Below the pieces are notes generated by a model. That model had not been told where the DNA came from and ran no database searches. It saw only the letters and a list, made by a program, of their open reading frames with translations. A DNA stretch of 64,000 nucleotides from Devosia sp. XK-2. GTDB lineage: Bacteria; Pseudomonadota; Alphaproteobacteria; Rhizobiales; Devosiaceae. The stretch is from positions 62,001-126,000 of the forward strand of contig NZ_CP146608.1 of assembly GCF_037113415.1 (NCBI RefSeq). Direction: 5' to 3'. Made by a program: the position numbers and the translations under genes. Positions 43,578-52,640 of this stretch are shown one piece after another; within the stretch, counting starts at the first letter, position 1, and every line of letters starts with the position of its first letter.

Positions 43578-43597
43578 CAAACTCATATTTGAGTTTG
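43578..43597. repeat. 20-base inverted repeat downstream of rirA
   Basis: CAAACTCA and TGAGTTTG form a perfect 8-bp stem around a 4-base loop, 14 bases beyond the rirA stop. It may terminate or stabilise the rirA transcript; no clear T-run follows on that strand, so the terminator call is weak. Confidence 0.45.
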
Positions 43598-43610
43598 CCA
43601 GTCAGTTTTT

Positions 43611-44066
43611 TTAGGCGGCATTGACCGCTTCGTCTGCGGTCAGGCCCAGGCGCTCGCGGATCGAGCGTTTCTTGCTGGCAAGGTCCGCAATCGTATAGCC
43701 GTTCAACACTTCGAAAAAGGCACCCAGGGCCTCGCGCAGCGCCCCATTGAGATCGCATTCCCCGATCAGGGGACAATCGGCGCCGTCCTCGAAACATTCG
43801 GCCAGGGCGAAATTCTCTTCGGTCAGGCGGATGGTCTCGAGCAGCGTGATCTCTTGGGCCGGCTTGCCCAGCTTGATCCCGCCATGGCGTCCACGCACGG
43901 TCTGCAGCAGGCCATTTTCCACCAGCGGCTTGATCAGCTTGAACAGGAACAATTCCGAAATGCCATAGGCGCGGGCAATTTCTGCAACCCGGCTCAGACC
44001 CGGCTCGTTGACCGCGCAATAGACCAGTGTGCGGATGGCATAATTGGATTGGCGGGTCAGTCTCAC
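43611..44066 (-). CDS. rirA: Iron-responsive regulator RirA (Rrf2 family)
   Basis: RirA is the Fe-S Rrf2 repressor of iron-uptake genes in Hyphomicrobiales under iron sufficiency. The 151-residue protein starts MRLTRQSNYAIRTLVYC, carries SRVAEIARAYGISELFLFK and VRGRHGGIKLGKPAQEITL, and has the cluster ligands C91, C98 and C104 in AECFEDGADCPLIGEC, one residue tighter than typical RirA. An Irr-box-like element lies in its promoter region (44136-44152). It probably controls uptake genes outside the window. Confidence 0.93.
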   Translation of the reverse strand: MRLTRQSNYAIRTLVYCAVNEPGLSRVAEIARAYGISELFLFKLIKPLVENGLLQTVRGRHGGIKLGKPAQEITLLETIRLTEENFALAECFEDGADCPLIGECDLNGALREALGAFFEVLNGYTIADLASKKRSIRERLGLTADEAVNAA

Positions 44067-44135
44067 AGGAAGCCTTTCTGCTGCGTCGCGCGAGCGCTTT
44101 TGCGCGGTCGCTACCCTTATTAACGTGACCGCTAG

Positions 44136-44152
44136 CTTATAACCATTCTAAA
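44136..44152 (-). promoter_or_regulatory. Irr-box-like element upstream of rirA
   Basis: On the minus strand TTTAGAATGGTTATAAG matches one full half-site (TTTAGAA) of the ICE motif TTTAGAA-N3-TTCTAAA and part of the other. TTGACA lies just upstream on the same strand, so the element would overlap the promoter. Partial match only. Confidence 0.4.
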
Positions 44153-44265
44153 AAATGTCAATTAATCTTGATGGGTATGGTCATGTTAATTTGTGATTGC
44201 GCGCAGGACTGGACAGGGTCTTAACTTCTACCTATGAATTTAATGGGGGCAGGAGGAGATTTGGT

Positions 44266-44583
44266 GTGGAGAAAACGGTTACTCGCGCCATGTTAGGAGA
44301 AGGTGCCGCCGATGCGACCGGCCTGTCGCGTCACGACACCACCCAGATTGGCGAACGCATGTTCGAACTGATCGGCGACGCGCTCAAGCGCGGCGAATCG
44401 GTCAAGCTCAGCGGCTTTGGTACGCTCGATGTGCGCTCCAGGGCCGAGCGTGTCGGACGCAATCCCCGGACCGGCCAGGAGCATCGCATCGCGCCCCATC
44501 ACACGGTTGTGCTGATCCCCAGCGCCCGTCTGCGTGAGGCGCTCGAATTGCTGCCCGCCGGGAAGCCGAAGGCTCAGAAGTAG
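44266..44583 (+). CDS. IHF-alpha/HU-like DNA-binding protein, divergent
   Basis: A 105-residue DNA-bending protein from GTG 44266, which follows AGGAGG by 9 bases. The IHF-alpha start EKTVTRA, core GERMFELIGDALKRGESVKLSGFGTL and arm motif GRNPRTG with intercalating Pro67 are present. After the arm, the usual PRRVMVFKPS is replaced by PHHTVVLIPS, and the C-terminus is extended with PAGKPKAQK. It may be the IHF alpha subunit or a variant paralogue. It is divergent from rirA and converges on the ROK gene. Confidence 0.8.
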   Translation: MEKTVTRAMLGEGAADATGLSRHDTTQIGERMFELIGDALKRGESVKLSGFGTLDVRSRAERVGRNPRTGQEHRIAPHHTVVLIPSARLREALELLPAGKPKAQK

Positions 44584-45761
44584 CGGCGGTAAAGCGGCAT
44601 TTCGGCGGCCCCGATTGCGGGTGCCAGCCGGCCCAACCGGCCGCCGATAACCCGCGGCATGACAAAGCCCCGCGTAGCCAGACACGCCATCTCGGCTTCA
44701 AGGCGCGCCAGCAACCGCGCGCTGATCGTCCCATCCAGGGCCGTATCCAGAACGATCAGCGGGTGCTCGACGATCATGCTCGTATTGTGCACCATCTGGG
44801 CCAGCGCCTTGGCGGCGTCGCCGAGCCAGCTCTCGATCGGCTCGGCCATGGCCTCCAGGTCCCAGCTTTCGATCGGCTGGTCGGCACTGGGATGGCCGGC
44901 CGCGGCCAGGCGCGCCCGCAGCGCAAAAAGCGAGGCAATCTGGTGGACCAATTGCGGTCCTTCCGGCCCTACGCTGACCAGGGTGGACCCCAGATCCACG
45001 GCATGACCGGTCGAACCTTCCCAAAGCGCGCCGTCGCCCACAATGCCGGCAAGCAGCAGATGCGACACCAAAAGCACAATCACATTGGCCGGGCGCGGCG
45101 CTTCCAAGGCGATCAATTCGGCCCAGCAGCCGGCATTGCCATCATTGATCAGCACCGGGTTGAGGCAGGTGCGCTTGGCCAGTTCGGCCATGATGTCGAG
45201 CTGGCGCCAGGCCGCGACCTGCGCCGGCGGCGCCCCGATCAGGTCCAGATCGGCGGCCAGCGACCCGGGCATGGCAATGCCCACATCGAGCAGCCGCAAG
45301 CGCTGTTCGGGTGTCAGCGTGGCTGAAAACTGGTCGATAATCGCACCGATGCGGTCGAACAGGGTTTCGGCATCGGGATAGTCGTGGCTCTCATGGTGGT
45401 GGCGCAGCACCTGAACATGCATGTCGATCAGCACGATATCCAGGTGTCGCCAGCCGATCTCGATACCAATGGCAAAGCCGCCGTTCTGGTTCAGCAGGAT
45501 CGGCGTTGCCGGTTGTCCTCGCCGGCCGCGCAAAACCGGCCCGCGTACGATCAGTCCTTCCTGCTCCAGATCGACCAGAATGGCCGACACAGTTTGCGGC
45601 GCCAGCCCCGTCAGGCGCGAAATCTCTGCATTCGATGCCCCGGCATTGAAGGCCACCACCGTCAGCACGGTTTTTTTATTGGTGTGGCGGACACCGGCAT
45701 GGCGGACGCCGCGTCGCCCGGACTCGAACACATTGCCCGTCGGCTCCCGGCCACTGAGCAT
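44574..45761 (-). CDS. ROK family transcriptional regulator (NagC/XylR-like)
   Basis: A 395-residue repressor-type ROK protein: N-terminal helix-turn-helix (AGASNAEISRLTGLAPQTVSA) and a ROK sugar-kinase-like domain without obvious catalytic competence. The ATG at 45761 has AGGAG 9 bases upstream; an ATG at 45770 directly abuts that site. No sugar genes are adjacent. It overlaps the IHF-like gene end by 10 bases. Confidence 0.88.
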   Translation of the reverse strand: MLSGREPTGNVFESGRRGVRHAGVRHTNKKTVLTVVAFNAGASNAEISRLTGLAPQTVSAILVDLEQEGLIVRGPVLRGRRGQPATPILLNQNGGFAIGIEIGWRHLDIVLIDMHVQVLRHHHESHDYPDAETLFDRIGAIIDQFSATLTPEQRLRLLDVGIAMPGSLAADLDLIGAPPAQVAAWRQLDIMAELAKRTCLNPVLINDGNAGCWAELIALEAPRPANVIVLLVSHLLLAGIVGDGALWEGSTGHAVDLGSTLVSVGPEGPQLVHQIASLFALRARLAAAGHPSADQPIESWDLEAMAEPIESWLGDAAKALAQMVHNTSMIVEHPLIVLDTALDGTISARLLARLEAEMACLATRGFVMPRVIGGRLGRLAPAIGAAEMPLYRRYF

Positions 45762-46041
45762 GGCAATCATCTCCTGCCGGTCAGAACGGGCCGGCGACAA
45801 GGGTTTTGGTTCATGGATGTAAGGACACCGGCCAGAAGGCGGTCGGTGCCATAGCGATCACGCCGCAGCGCAATGCCAGCAAGTGCGATCTGTCGTCAAG
45901 TGACGGACTCGTCTCATTTTTTTTCCGGCACTCCCGCCCCGCGGCCCGACGGGCCAAAGGGATAGGGGCCTTGTCGATGAAACATATGTCAAGGTTGACA
46001 TTTTGTCAGGCCCGCCCTCGCGGGGCCGGCGGATAATGCGC

Positions 46042-46980
46042 CTATTTGCCGCTATCCGTCAGCAGGTCCAGCGCCTCTGCACTCAGGGTCAGCCGAACGC
46101 CGCGGGCCAGGCTCCCGACCTGTTCGACCGAGCTGGCCGAGGCGATGGGGGCGCTGACCCTGGTCTGCGCCACGAGCCAGGCCAGCGCCACCTCGGCCGG
46201 TGTCGCGCCCAGCTCGGCCGCAACCTGATCCAAGGCGCCCAGAATGCTCAGCCCTTTGGCATTGAGATATTGCCCCACACCGCCCCCGCGCGGCGACTGC
46301 CCCAGATCGTCCTGGCTGCGATATTTGCCGGTCAGGAAGCCTGAGGCGAGGCTATAATAGACGATGGCGCCCACCTCATTTTCGAGCAAATAGGGCCTGA
46401 GCGCATCGAATTCGGCCCGGTCATAAAGATTGTAGCGCGGCTGGGTCACCTCATAGCGCTGCAGCGATTTGACCACCGCGGTCTGTTGGGCATCGGCCAT
46501 CATCTGCGCGCTATAATTGGAAGCGCCGATGGCGCGCACCTTGCCCGCCCGGATCAGCCCGTCATAGGCCTCGAGCGTTTCCTCATGGCTCGCCTCCGGG
46601 TCCGGCCAATGGCTGAAATAGAGATCGACATAGTCAGTCTGCAGCCGCTTGAGCGAGGCTTCGATACCGGCCTTGATGGCGTCCGGTTTGAGGCCCCCCG
46701 GCTTCTTGCCGGAATTGACCTTGGTGAAAATATGCATCCGGTCGCGATTGCCGCGGGCCTTGAGCCATTTGCCGATAATGGTCTCGCTCATGCCCGCAGG
46801 ATTGCCCGGCACCCAATTGGGATAGCCCTCGGCCGTGTCGATGGCGGTAAAACCGGCGGCTGCATAGGCATCGAGAATGGCAAAACCATTCGTTTCGTCC
46901 ACAGTCCAGCCAAAGACATTGCCGCCCAGCACCAGGGGCTCGATCACCAGTTCACTGCGTCCAAGGGGCCGACGGTTCAT
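46042..46980 (-). CDS. Aldo/keto reductase
   Basis: A 312-residue NADPH-dependent reductase. Catalytic tetrad: Asp48 and Tyr53 in AIDTAEGYPNW, Lys87 in IFTKVNSG and His124 in YFSHWPDP. TQPRYNLYDR and PIASASSVEQV are typical of the subgroup that resembles potassium-channel beta-subunit reductases. Its substrate is unknown. The start overlaps the stop of the upstream secreted-protein gene by 4 bases (ATGA), so the two are coupled. Confidence 0.88.
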   Translation of the reverse strand: MNRRPLGRSELVIEPLVLGGNVFGWTVDETNGFAILDAYAAAGFTAIDTAEGYPNWVPGNPAGMSETIIGKWLKARGNRDRMHIFTKVNSGKKPGGLKPDAIKAGIEASLKRLQTDYVDLYFSHWPDPEASHEETLEAYDGLIRAGKVRAIGASNYSAQMMADAQQTAVVKSLQRYEVTQPRYNLYDRAEFDALRPYLLENEVGAIVYYSLASGFLTGKYRSQDDLGQSPRGGGVGQYLNAKGLSILGALDQVAAELGATPAEVALAWLVAQTRVSAPIASASSVEQVGSLARGVRLTLSAEALDLLTDSGK

Positions 46981-47504
46981 TGTATGTCTCCATTGTTGCT
47001 TGCCGGTTCCGCACCGGCCTTATCGCTTCGCGGCACGCGCGGGGCGCACCATTGCAGGGCTTCGGCTATGGATCGGAAGGACCCGGAAAGATCGATAAAG
47101 GCGAATGCCCCTTCCATATCGTCACTGTGGCGCAGATAAACAAATGTGCCGTGACGCAATCCATCCAGAAGCCAGCCGTCCACATCGTCGAGCCGCGCGC
47201 CATAAGGCGTTTCGTCAGGCGTGGCGCTGAGGGTGCGGGTCTCCCGATCCAGCGTCATCTCCCAGCTGCCGCGATCGCCCTGCGGGCGGCTCGAATAGAC
47301 GTGAATGCCGGTGGTAAAGTCCTGCTCGCAGCGCACCGCAAGACAGGTGAAGTCGTCAAGGTCCGAGCCGCGGGCGCAGCCCATGCTGGCCCGGTCGCCC
47401 TCACCCGGCAGCGGCGAATAGTGCCAGCCCGGCTGCTGGCCCGCTGCCGGCAATGTCCCGTTCAGGGCAAGGGCAATCAGCGCTGCGGCTCGATAAGGTC
47501 CCAT
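46977..47504 (-). CDS. Secreted hypothetical protein
   Basis: A 175-residue exported protein with a short signal peptide (GPYRAAALIALALNGTLPAAG) and four cysteines in the mature chain (GCARGSDLDDFTCLAVRCEQ, LQWCAP). Periplasmic location is likely. The ATG has GGGA about 5 bases upstream. Its 5' end overlaps the upstream VOC gene and its 3' end overlaps the aldo/keto reductase, so the three probably form one operon. Confidence 0.7.
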   Translation of the reverse strand: MGPYRAAALIALALNGTLPAAGQQPGWHYSPLPGEGDRASMGCARGSDLDDFTCLAVRCEQDFTTGIHVYSSRPQGDRGSWEMTLDRETRTLSATPDETPYGARLDDVDGWLLDGLRHGTFVYLRHSDDMEGAFAFIDLSGSFRSIAEALQWCAPRVPRSDKAGAEPASNNGDIQ

Positions 47505-47872
47505 TTATTCCCGTAAAGGTCGGCGAAGACCGCCACAATGCCATAGGGCTCGTGCCGCGGTTCCTCGAGAAACCGCACGCCCCTGTCACGCATCTGCCTA
47601 TGATCGCGGACAAAATTGTCCGTTTCAAGAAACAGCATGACCCGCCCGCCGGCCTGTCGGCCAATCACCGCCTGCTGTTCGGGGCCATCCGCCTTTGCCA
47701 GCAAAAGCCGCGCGCCGCCCACGCGCCCGGGCGGCGACACCAGCACCCAGCGTTTGCCGGGCGCCAATTGTGTGTCCTCCAGCAGCGAAAAGCCAAGCGC
47801 GTCGCGGTAAAAGGCGATGGCCTCGTCATAATCGGCAACGACAAGGGCGATGGTGGCAATTAACTGATTCAT
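47477..47872 (-). CDS. VOC family protein (glyoxalase/bleomycin-resistance fold)
   Basis: A 131-residue vicinal-oxygen-chelate protein starting NQLIATIALVVADYDEAIAFY and ending with AVFADLYGNKWDLIEPQR, a typical two-module VOC domain. Function within VOC (isomerase, antibiotic sequestration, dioxygenase-like) cannot be decided. No strong ribosome site precedes the ATG. It is divergent from the dpp operon, sharing a 227-base intergenic region. Confidence 0.88.
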   Translation of the reverse strand: MNQLIATIALVVADYDEAIAFYRDALGFSLLEDTQLAPGKRWVLVSPPGRVGGARLLLAKADGPEQQAVIGRQAGGRVMLFLETDNFVRDHRQMRDRGVRFLEEPRHEPYGIVAVFADLYGNKWDLIEPQR

Positions 47873-47983
47873 GGGCAAAGCTGACGACGCCAGGGGGGCG
47901 GGCGTCAAGGGCGCCCCGATCCAGCCGAACGGATCGATGGGGAACCGTCCATTTCTGTTGAAATGCCCATTGGCGATATTTGT

Positions 47984-48000
47984 CTTGACCAATTGGTCAA
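47984..48000. promoter_or_regulatory. Perfect 16-bp palindrome upstream of dppA, candidate operator
   Basis: TTGACCAATTGGTCAA (47985-48000) is fully self-complementary. Its left arm forms a CTTGAC -35 element typical of alphaproteobacterial housekeeping promoters (47984-47989), so a dimeric regulator bound here would cover the promoter. It lies 99 bases before the dppA ATG, in the intergenic region shared with the divergent VOC gene. Confidence 0.6.
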
Positions 48001-48099
48001 CTCTGCCCATTGCGCTCCCGCAATTTCTGGGCTTTTGTAGCATCCAAGCCTCGGAAGGAACGCCGGGTGCGCAATAAAATGTCTCGGGAGACAACAATC

Positions 48100-49695
48100 A
48101 TGAAATTGATGAAAACCTTGATGGCGGCGACCGCCATGCTGGCTTTGGCTGCTGGTGCAGCGCAGGCAAAGCAGCTGGTCTATTGCTCGGAAGCCTCGCC
48201 CGCCCACTTCGATCCCGGCCCGCTGACCGGTGGCAATGATTTCGATGCCTCCTCGCAGCCGCTCTATAACCGCCTTGTCGAATTCGTCACCGGCACGACC
48301 GAAGTCGCTCCCGCCCTGGCCGAAAGCTGGGAAATCTCCGAGGACGGTCTGGAATATACGTTCCACCTGCGTCCCGGCGTCAAATTCCACACCACCTCCT
48401 ATTTCACCCCGACGCGCGATCTCAACGCCGATGACGTGATCTTCTCCTTCGAGCGCCAGTACAAGGAAGACAATCCCTGGTTCAACTATCTCGAAGGCAT
48501 GAGCTGGGACTATTTCCAGGGCATGGACATGCCCAAATATATCGCTTCGATCGAAAAGATTGACGATCTGACCGTCAAGTTCACCCTGACCGAGCCCAAT
48601 TCGCCCATGATCGCCAACCTGGCCATGGACTTTGCCTCGATCGTCTCCAAGGAATATGCCGATCAGCTCGAAGCTTCGGGCGATATGGCGGCCTTCTCGA
48701 CCCAGCCGGTCGGCACCGGTCCGTTCCAGCTGGTCGACTACCAGCTCGATACCGTCATCCGCTACCAGGCCTTTGCCGACTATTGGGATGGCAAGCAGCC
48801 GATCGACGACCTGATCTTCGCCATCACCACCGACGCATCGGTGCGCGCCCAGCGCCTCATGGCCGGCGAATGCGATATCATGCCCTATCCCGCGCCCGCC
48901 GATATCGAGGTGCTCAAGGCCGACGAAAACATCACGGTGATGGAGCAGGAAGGCCTCAATATCGGCTATATCTCCTACAACACCACCGAAGCGCCCTTCG
49001 ACAATGCCGATGTGCGCAAGGCGCTGACCATGGCCATCGACAAGCAGGCCATTATCGACGCCGTCTATCAGGGTGCCGGCCAGGACGCCAAGAACCTGAT
49101 CCCGCCCACCATGTGGTCCTATGACGATTCCATCGCCGCCGACGTCTACGATCCGGAAAAGGCCAAGGAAATGCTCGAGGCGGCCGGTGTCACCGACCTG
49201 ACCACCGACCTCTGGGCCATTCCGGTTTCCCGTCCCTACAACCCGAATGGCCAGCGCGTTGCCGAACTGATCCAGTCCGACTGGGCCAAGGTTGGCGTCA
49301 CCGCCAATATCGTGACCTATGAATGGACCGAGTACCGTACCCGCGGCAAGCTCGAGGACCGCATGGGCCCGTTCATGATCGGTTGGACCGGCGACAATGG
49401 CGATCCGGACAACTTCTTTGCCACCCTGTTCTCCTGCTCGGCCATTGGTGTCAGCAATTATTCGAGCTGGTGCAATGAAGAGTTCGAGGCGGCCATCCAG
49501 GCAGCCAAGCAGACTTCGGACCAGGCCGAGCGCGCCGCGCTCTACACCAAGGCCCAGGAAATCTTCAAGGCCGAAGAACCTGCCATCACCCTGGCCCATA
49601 GCCGCGTGTTCATGCCCATGAACAACAAGGTCATCAACTACAAGATGAGCCCGCTTGGCACCCACATCTTCAAGGGCGTGGACATCCAGGAATAA
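48100..49695 (+). CDS. dppA: Dipeptide/oligopeptide ABC transporter, substrate-binding protein
   Basis: A 531-residue periplasmic binding protein of SBP family 5. Signal peptide of about 23 residues (ends GAAQA), then KQLVYCSEASPAHFDPGPLTGGNDF and AESWEISEDGLEYTFHLRPGVKFH, all DppA-like. The internal DPDNFFATLFSCSA segment is also typical of DppA. ATG 48100 has GGGAG upstream. First gene of the dppABCDF operon; a hairpin in the gap before dppB may lower downstream expression. Confidence 0.92.
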   Translation: MKLMKTLMAATAMLALAAGAAQAKQLVYCSEASPAHFDPGPLTGGNDFDASSQPLYNRLVEFVTGTTEVAPALAESWEISEDGLEYTFHLRPGVKFHTTSYFTPTRDLNADDVIFSFERQYKEDNPWFNYLEGMSWDYFQGMDMPKYIASIEKIDDLTVKFTLTEPNSPMIANLAMDFASIVSKEYADQLEASGDMAAFSTQPVGTGPFQLVDYQLDTVIRYQAFADYWDGKQPIDDLIFAITTDASVRAQRLMAGECDIMPYPAPADIEVLKADENITVMEQEGLNIGYISYNTTEAPFDNADVRKALTMAIDKQAIIDAVYQGAGQDAKNLIPPTMWSYDDSIAADVYDPEKAKEMLEAAGVTDLTTDLWAIPVSRPYNPNGQRVAELIQSDWAKVGVTANIVTYEWTEYRTRGKLEDRMGPFMIGWTGDNGDPDNFFATLFSCSAIGVSNYSSWCNEEFEAAIQAAKQTSDQAERAALYTKAQEIFKAEEPAITLAHSRVFMPMNNKVINYKMSPLGTHIFKGVDIQE

Positions 49696-49718
49696 TCCGG
49701 ACCTCGTCCCTCAAACAG

Positions 49719-49756
49719 GAGCCCCGATCCGCTTCGACGGAACGGGGCTCGCTTTT
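49719..49756 (+). terminator. Attenuator-like hairpin between dppA and dppB
   Basis: GAGCCCCG (49719-49726) pairs with CGGGGCTC (49743-49750) across a 16-base loop and is followed by GCTTTT. It lies 23 bases after the dppA stop and would allow more binding protein than permease to be made, as is common in such operons. Confidence 0.6.
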
Positions 49757-49879
49757 CAAACGAAGAGCCATTCCGCGAGGCATCGCAATGCCCGTAAGGA
49801 ACGGCCAAATCAGGAAATGGGACCGGCCGATCCGCCGCGTCTGGCGGCGGATCGCCATCCTCAGGGCGAAAGACCCAAT

Positions 49880-50887
49880 ATGCTGACCTACATCCTGCGC
49901 AAGCTGGCGCTGCTGGTGCCAACCATCATTGGCATATCCATATGCGCCTTTGCCTTTGTCCGCGTCCTGCCGGGTGACCCCATCCTGGCCATGGCCGGGC
50001 AACATGGCGTGTCGCCGGAACGCTATGAGATCCTCAAGGAGCAGTTTGGCTTCAACCTGCCCATCTGGCAGCAATATTTCAATTATCTCGGCTCGGTGCT
50101 GCAGGGCGATTTCGGCATTTCGCTAGCCACCAAACGCCCGGTCATCAACGAATTCATGACCCTGTTTCCAGCCACGATCGAACTTGCCCTGGTGGCCATG
50201 CTCCTGGCCGTCGCCATCGGTATTCCCGCCGGCATCTTTGCCGCCGTCAAGCGCGGCTCCTGGTTCGACCAGCTTACCATGGGCGTGGCGCTGACCGGCT
50301 ATTCCATGCCTATCTTCTGGTGGGGCCTGCTGCTCATCATATTTTTCTCCGGCTATCTGGGCTGGACGCCGGTCTCGGGGCGCATCGCCCTGACGTTCTT
50401 TTTGCGGCCCATTACCGGCTTCATGCTCATCGACACCCTGCTCTATGGCAATTGGGCGGCCTTTGTTTCGGCCCTGCGTCACCTGATCTTGCCGGCAATT
50501 GTGCTGGGCACCATCCCGCTGGCCGTCATCGCCCGCCAGACCCGCTCCGCTATGCTTGAGGTTCTGGGCGAAGATTATGTGCGCACGGCTCGCGCCAAGG
50601 GCATGCCGCCCGGCCGGGTGATCAACGTGCATGCCCTCAGGAATGCGCTGATCCCGGTGGTCACCACGATCGGCCTGCAGGTGGGCCTGCTGCTGGGCGG
50701 CGCTATCCTGACCGAAACGATCTTTACCTGGCCCGGCATCGGCAAGTGGATGATCGATTCCATTTCCAAGCGCGACTATGTGGTGGTGCAATCCGGTCTT
50801 TTGATCATCGCGCTCATCGTCATGGCAGTGAACCTGCTGGTCGACCTGCTTTATGCCCTGATCAACCCGCGCATCCGGGTGCAATAA
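49880..50887 (+). CDS. dppB: Dipeptide ABC transporter permease DppB
   Basis: A 335-residue inner-membrane permease with six helices. It starts MLTYILRKLALLVPTIIG and carries the EAA loop (EVLGEDYVRTARAKGMPPGRV) and the ISICAFAFVRVLPGDPI start segment of DppB. It begins 184 bases after dppA and ends one base before dppC. Confidence 0.93.
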   Translation: MLTYILRKLALLVPTIIGISICAFAFVRVLPGDPILAMAGQHGVSPERYEILKEQFGFNLPIWQQYFNYLGSVLQGDFGISLATKRPVINEFMTLFPATIELALVAMLLAVAIGIPAGIFAAVKRGSWFDQLTMGVALTGYSMPIFWWGLLLIIFFSGYLGWTPVSGRIALTFFLRPITGFMLIDTLLYGNWAAFVSALRHLILPAIVLGTIPLAVIARQTRSAMLEVLGEDYVRTARAKGMPPGRVINVHALRNALIPVVTTIGLQVGLLLGGAILTETIFTWPGIGKWMIDSISKRDYVVVQSGLLIIALIVMAVNLLVDLLYALINPRIRVQ

Positions 50888-50888
50888 T

Positions 50889-51788
50889 ATGACAGTCAAT
50901 CAAACAGCCACCCAAAGCGCCAAGCCGATCTCGGCGCTGCGTGAATTCTGGTACTATTTCTCGGTCAATCGGGGCGCCGTCATCGGCCTCACCGTATTTT
51001 CCATCCTGCTGCTGGTCGCCATTTTCGCGCCGCTCATTGCGCCCTACGCGCCAGAGGCGCAGTTCCGCGATGCGTTGCTCAAGCCGCCGATCTGGATGGA
51101 GGGGGCCGATCCCCGCTTCCTTTTGGGCACCGATCCGGTGGGTCGCGATATCGTTTCGCGCCTCGTCCATGGCGCGCGCTATTCGCTTTTTATCGGCTTT
51201 TTCGTCGTGGTGGGGGCGCTGATCGTCGGTGTCGTCCTGGGCGTCTTGGCGGGCTATTTCCGCGGCTGGGTCGATGTCGTCATCATGCGCGTCATGGACA
51301 TCATCCTGGCCTTTCCGCCACTACTGCTGGCCCTGGTTCTGGTGGCCATTCTGGGGCCGGGCCTGTTCAACGCCATGATCGCCATTGCCCTGGTGCTGCA
51401 GCCCCACTTTGCCCGCCTGGTGCGCGCCGCCGTCATGGCCGAGAAAAACCGTGAATATGTGACCGCCGCCAAATTGTCCGGCGCCGGCCATATCCGCCTC
51501 ATGCTCATCACCATCCTGCCCAATTGCCTCGGTCCGCTGATCGTGCAGGCCACATTGAGCTTCTCCAACGCCATTCTGGAGGCCGCCGCGCTGGGCTTTC
51601 TGGGCATGGGCGCGCAGCCACCGACGCCCGAATGGGGCACCATGCTGGCATCGGCCCGCGAATTCATCATCAAGGCCCCCTGGGTCGTGACCTTTCCAGG
51701 CCTGGCCATCCTGATCACGGTTCTGGCCATCAACCTGATCGGGGACGGGCTGCGCGACGCGCTCGATCCCAAGCTCAAGAGGAGCTGA
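50889..51788 (+). CDS. dppC: Dipeptide ABC transporter permease DppC
   Basis: A 299-residue six-helix permease: FLLGTDPVGRDIVSRLVHGAR and the EAA-type motif REYVTAAKLSGAGHIRLMLI, then LEAAALGFLGMGAQPPTPEWG, all classic DppC. It follows dppB directly and forms the membrane pore with it. Confidence 0.94.
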   Translation: MTVNQTATQSAKPISALREFWYYFSVNRGAVIGLTVFSILLLVAIFAPLIAPYAPEAQFRDALLKPPIWMEGADPRFLLGTDPVGRDIVSRLVHGARYSLFIGFFVVVGALIVGVVLGVLAGYFRGWVDVVIMRVMDIILAFPPLLLALVLVAILGPGLFNAMIAIALVLQPHFARLVRAAVMAEKNREYVTAAKLSGAGHIRLMLITILPNCLGPLIVQATLSFSNAILEAAALGFLGMGAQPPTPEWGTMLASAREFIIKAPWVVTFPGLAILITVLAINLIGDGLRDALDPKLKRS

Positions 51789-51791
51789 CCC

Positions 51792-52640
51792 ATGTCCCTG
51801 CTTGAGATCAAAAACCTGACGGTCGCTTTCGACACTTCGGTGGGCCTGTTCAAGGCCGTCGACGGCATCGACATTTCCGTGGACGCCCGCGAGGTCCTGG
51901 CCATTGTGGGAGAATCGGGCTCCGGCAAGTCGGTGGCCATGCTGGCCACGATGGGCCTCTTGCCCGATACGGCCACGGTAACGGCCGACGTCATGCGGTT
52001 CGAGGGCCGTGACCTGCTCACCATGTCCGAAGCCGAGCGCCGCACCATCATCGGCAAGGACATTGCCATGATTTTCCAGGAGCCCATTGCCAGCCTCAAT
52101 CCCTGTTTCACCGTCGGCTTCCAGATCGGCGAAGTACTCGACCGGCATCTGGGCCTTAAGGGACGTGCGGCACGCGATCGGGCCATAGAACTGCTCGAAC
52201 TGGTGGGCATTCGCGAGGCTGGTGGCAAGCTCTCGTCCTTCCCCCACCAGATGAGCGGCGGCCAATGTCAGCGCGTGATGATTGCCATGGCCCTGGCCTG
52301 CAATCCCAAACTGCTCATTGCCGACGAGCCAACCACAGCGCTCGACGTGACCATCCAGAAGCAGATTCTTGATCTCCTGGTGCGGCTGCAGGCCGAAACC
52401 GGCATGGCGCTGATCATGATCACCCACGATATGGGCGTGGTGGCCGAAACCGCCGACCGGGTGATCGTGCAATATAAGGGGCACAAGATGGAGGAGGCCG
52501 ATGTGCTCTCCCTGTTTGAAAACCCGCGATCGAACTATACGCGCGCGCTGCTCTCGGCCCTGCCGGAAAATGCGGTGGGCGATCGCCTGCCGACCGTGTC
52601 AGACATGCTGTTTGAAGCCGCACCCGGAGTGAGCCGATGA
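51792..52640 (+). CDS. dppD: Dipeptide ABC transporter ATPase DppD
   Basis: A 282-residue ATP-binding subunit: Walker [10 protein letters not shown]-loop [11 protein letters not shown], signature [15 protein letters not shown] and Walker [13 protein letters not shown]. It ends soon after the ATPase core, lacking a long C-terminal Fe-S-type extension seen in some DppD. It overlaps dppF by 4 bases (ATGA). Confidence 0.94.
   Translation: MSLLEIKNLTVAFDTSVGLFKAVDGIDISVDAREVLAIVGESGSGKSVAMLATMGLLPDTATVTADVMRFEGRDLLTMSEAERRTIIGKDIAMIFQEPIASLNPCFTVGFQIGEVLDRHLGLKGRAARDRAIELLELVGIREAGGKLSSFPHQMSGGQCQRVMIAMALACNPKLLIADEPTTALDVTIQKQILDLLVRLQAETGMALIMITHDMGVVAETADRVIVQYKGHKMEEADVLSLFENPRSNYTRALLSALPENAVGDRLPTVSDMLFEAAPGVSR

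Noticed and set aside
43578..43597. Inverted repeat as a RirA or Irr operator
   Set aside because: It lies after the rirA stop and does not match the ICE pattern; kept only as a possible terminator.
47905..49665. 586-codon minus-strand open frame
   Set aside because: It is antisense to dppA and His/Gly-rich without any motif; dppA is clearly the real gene.
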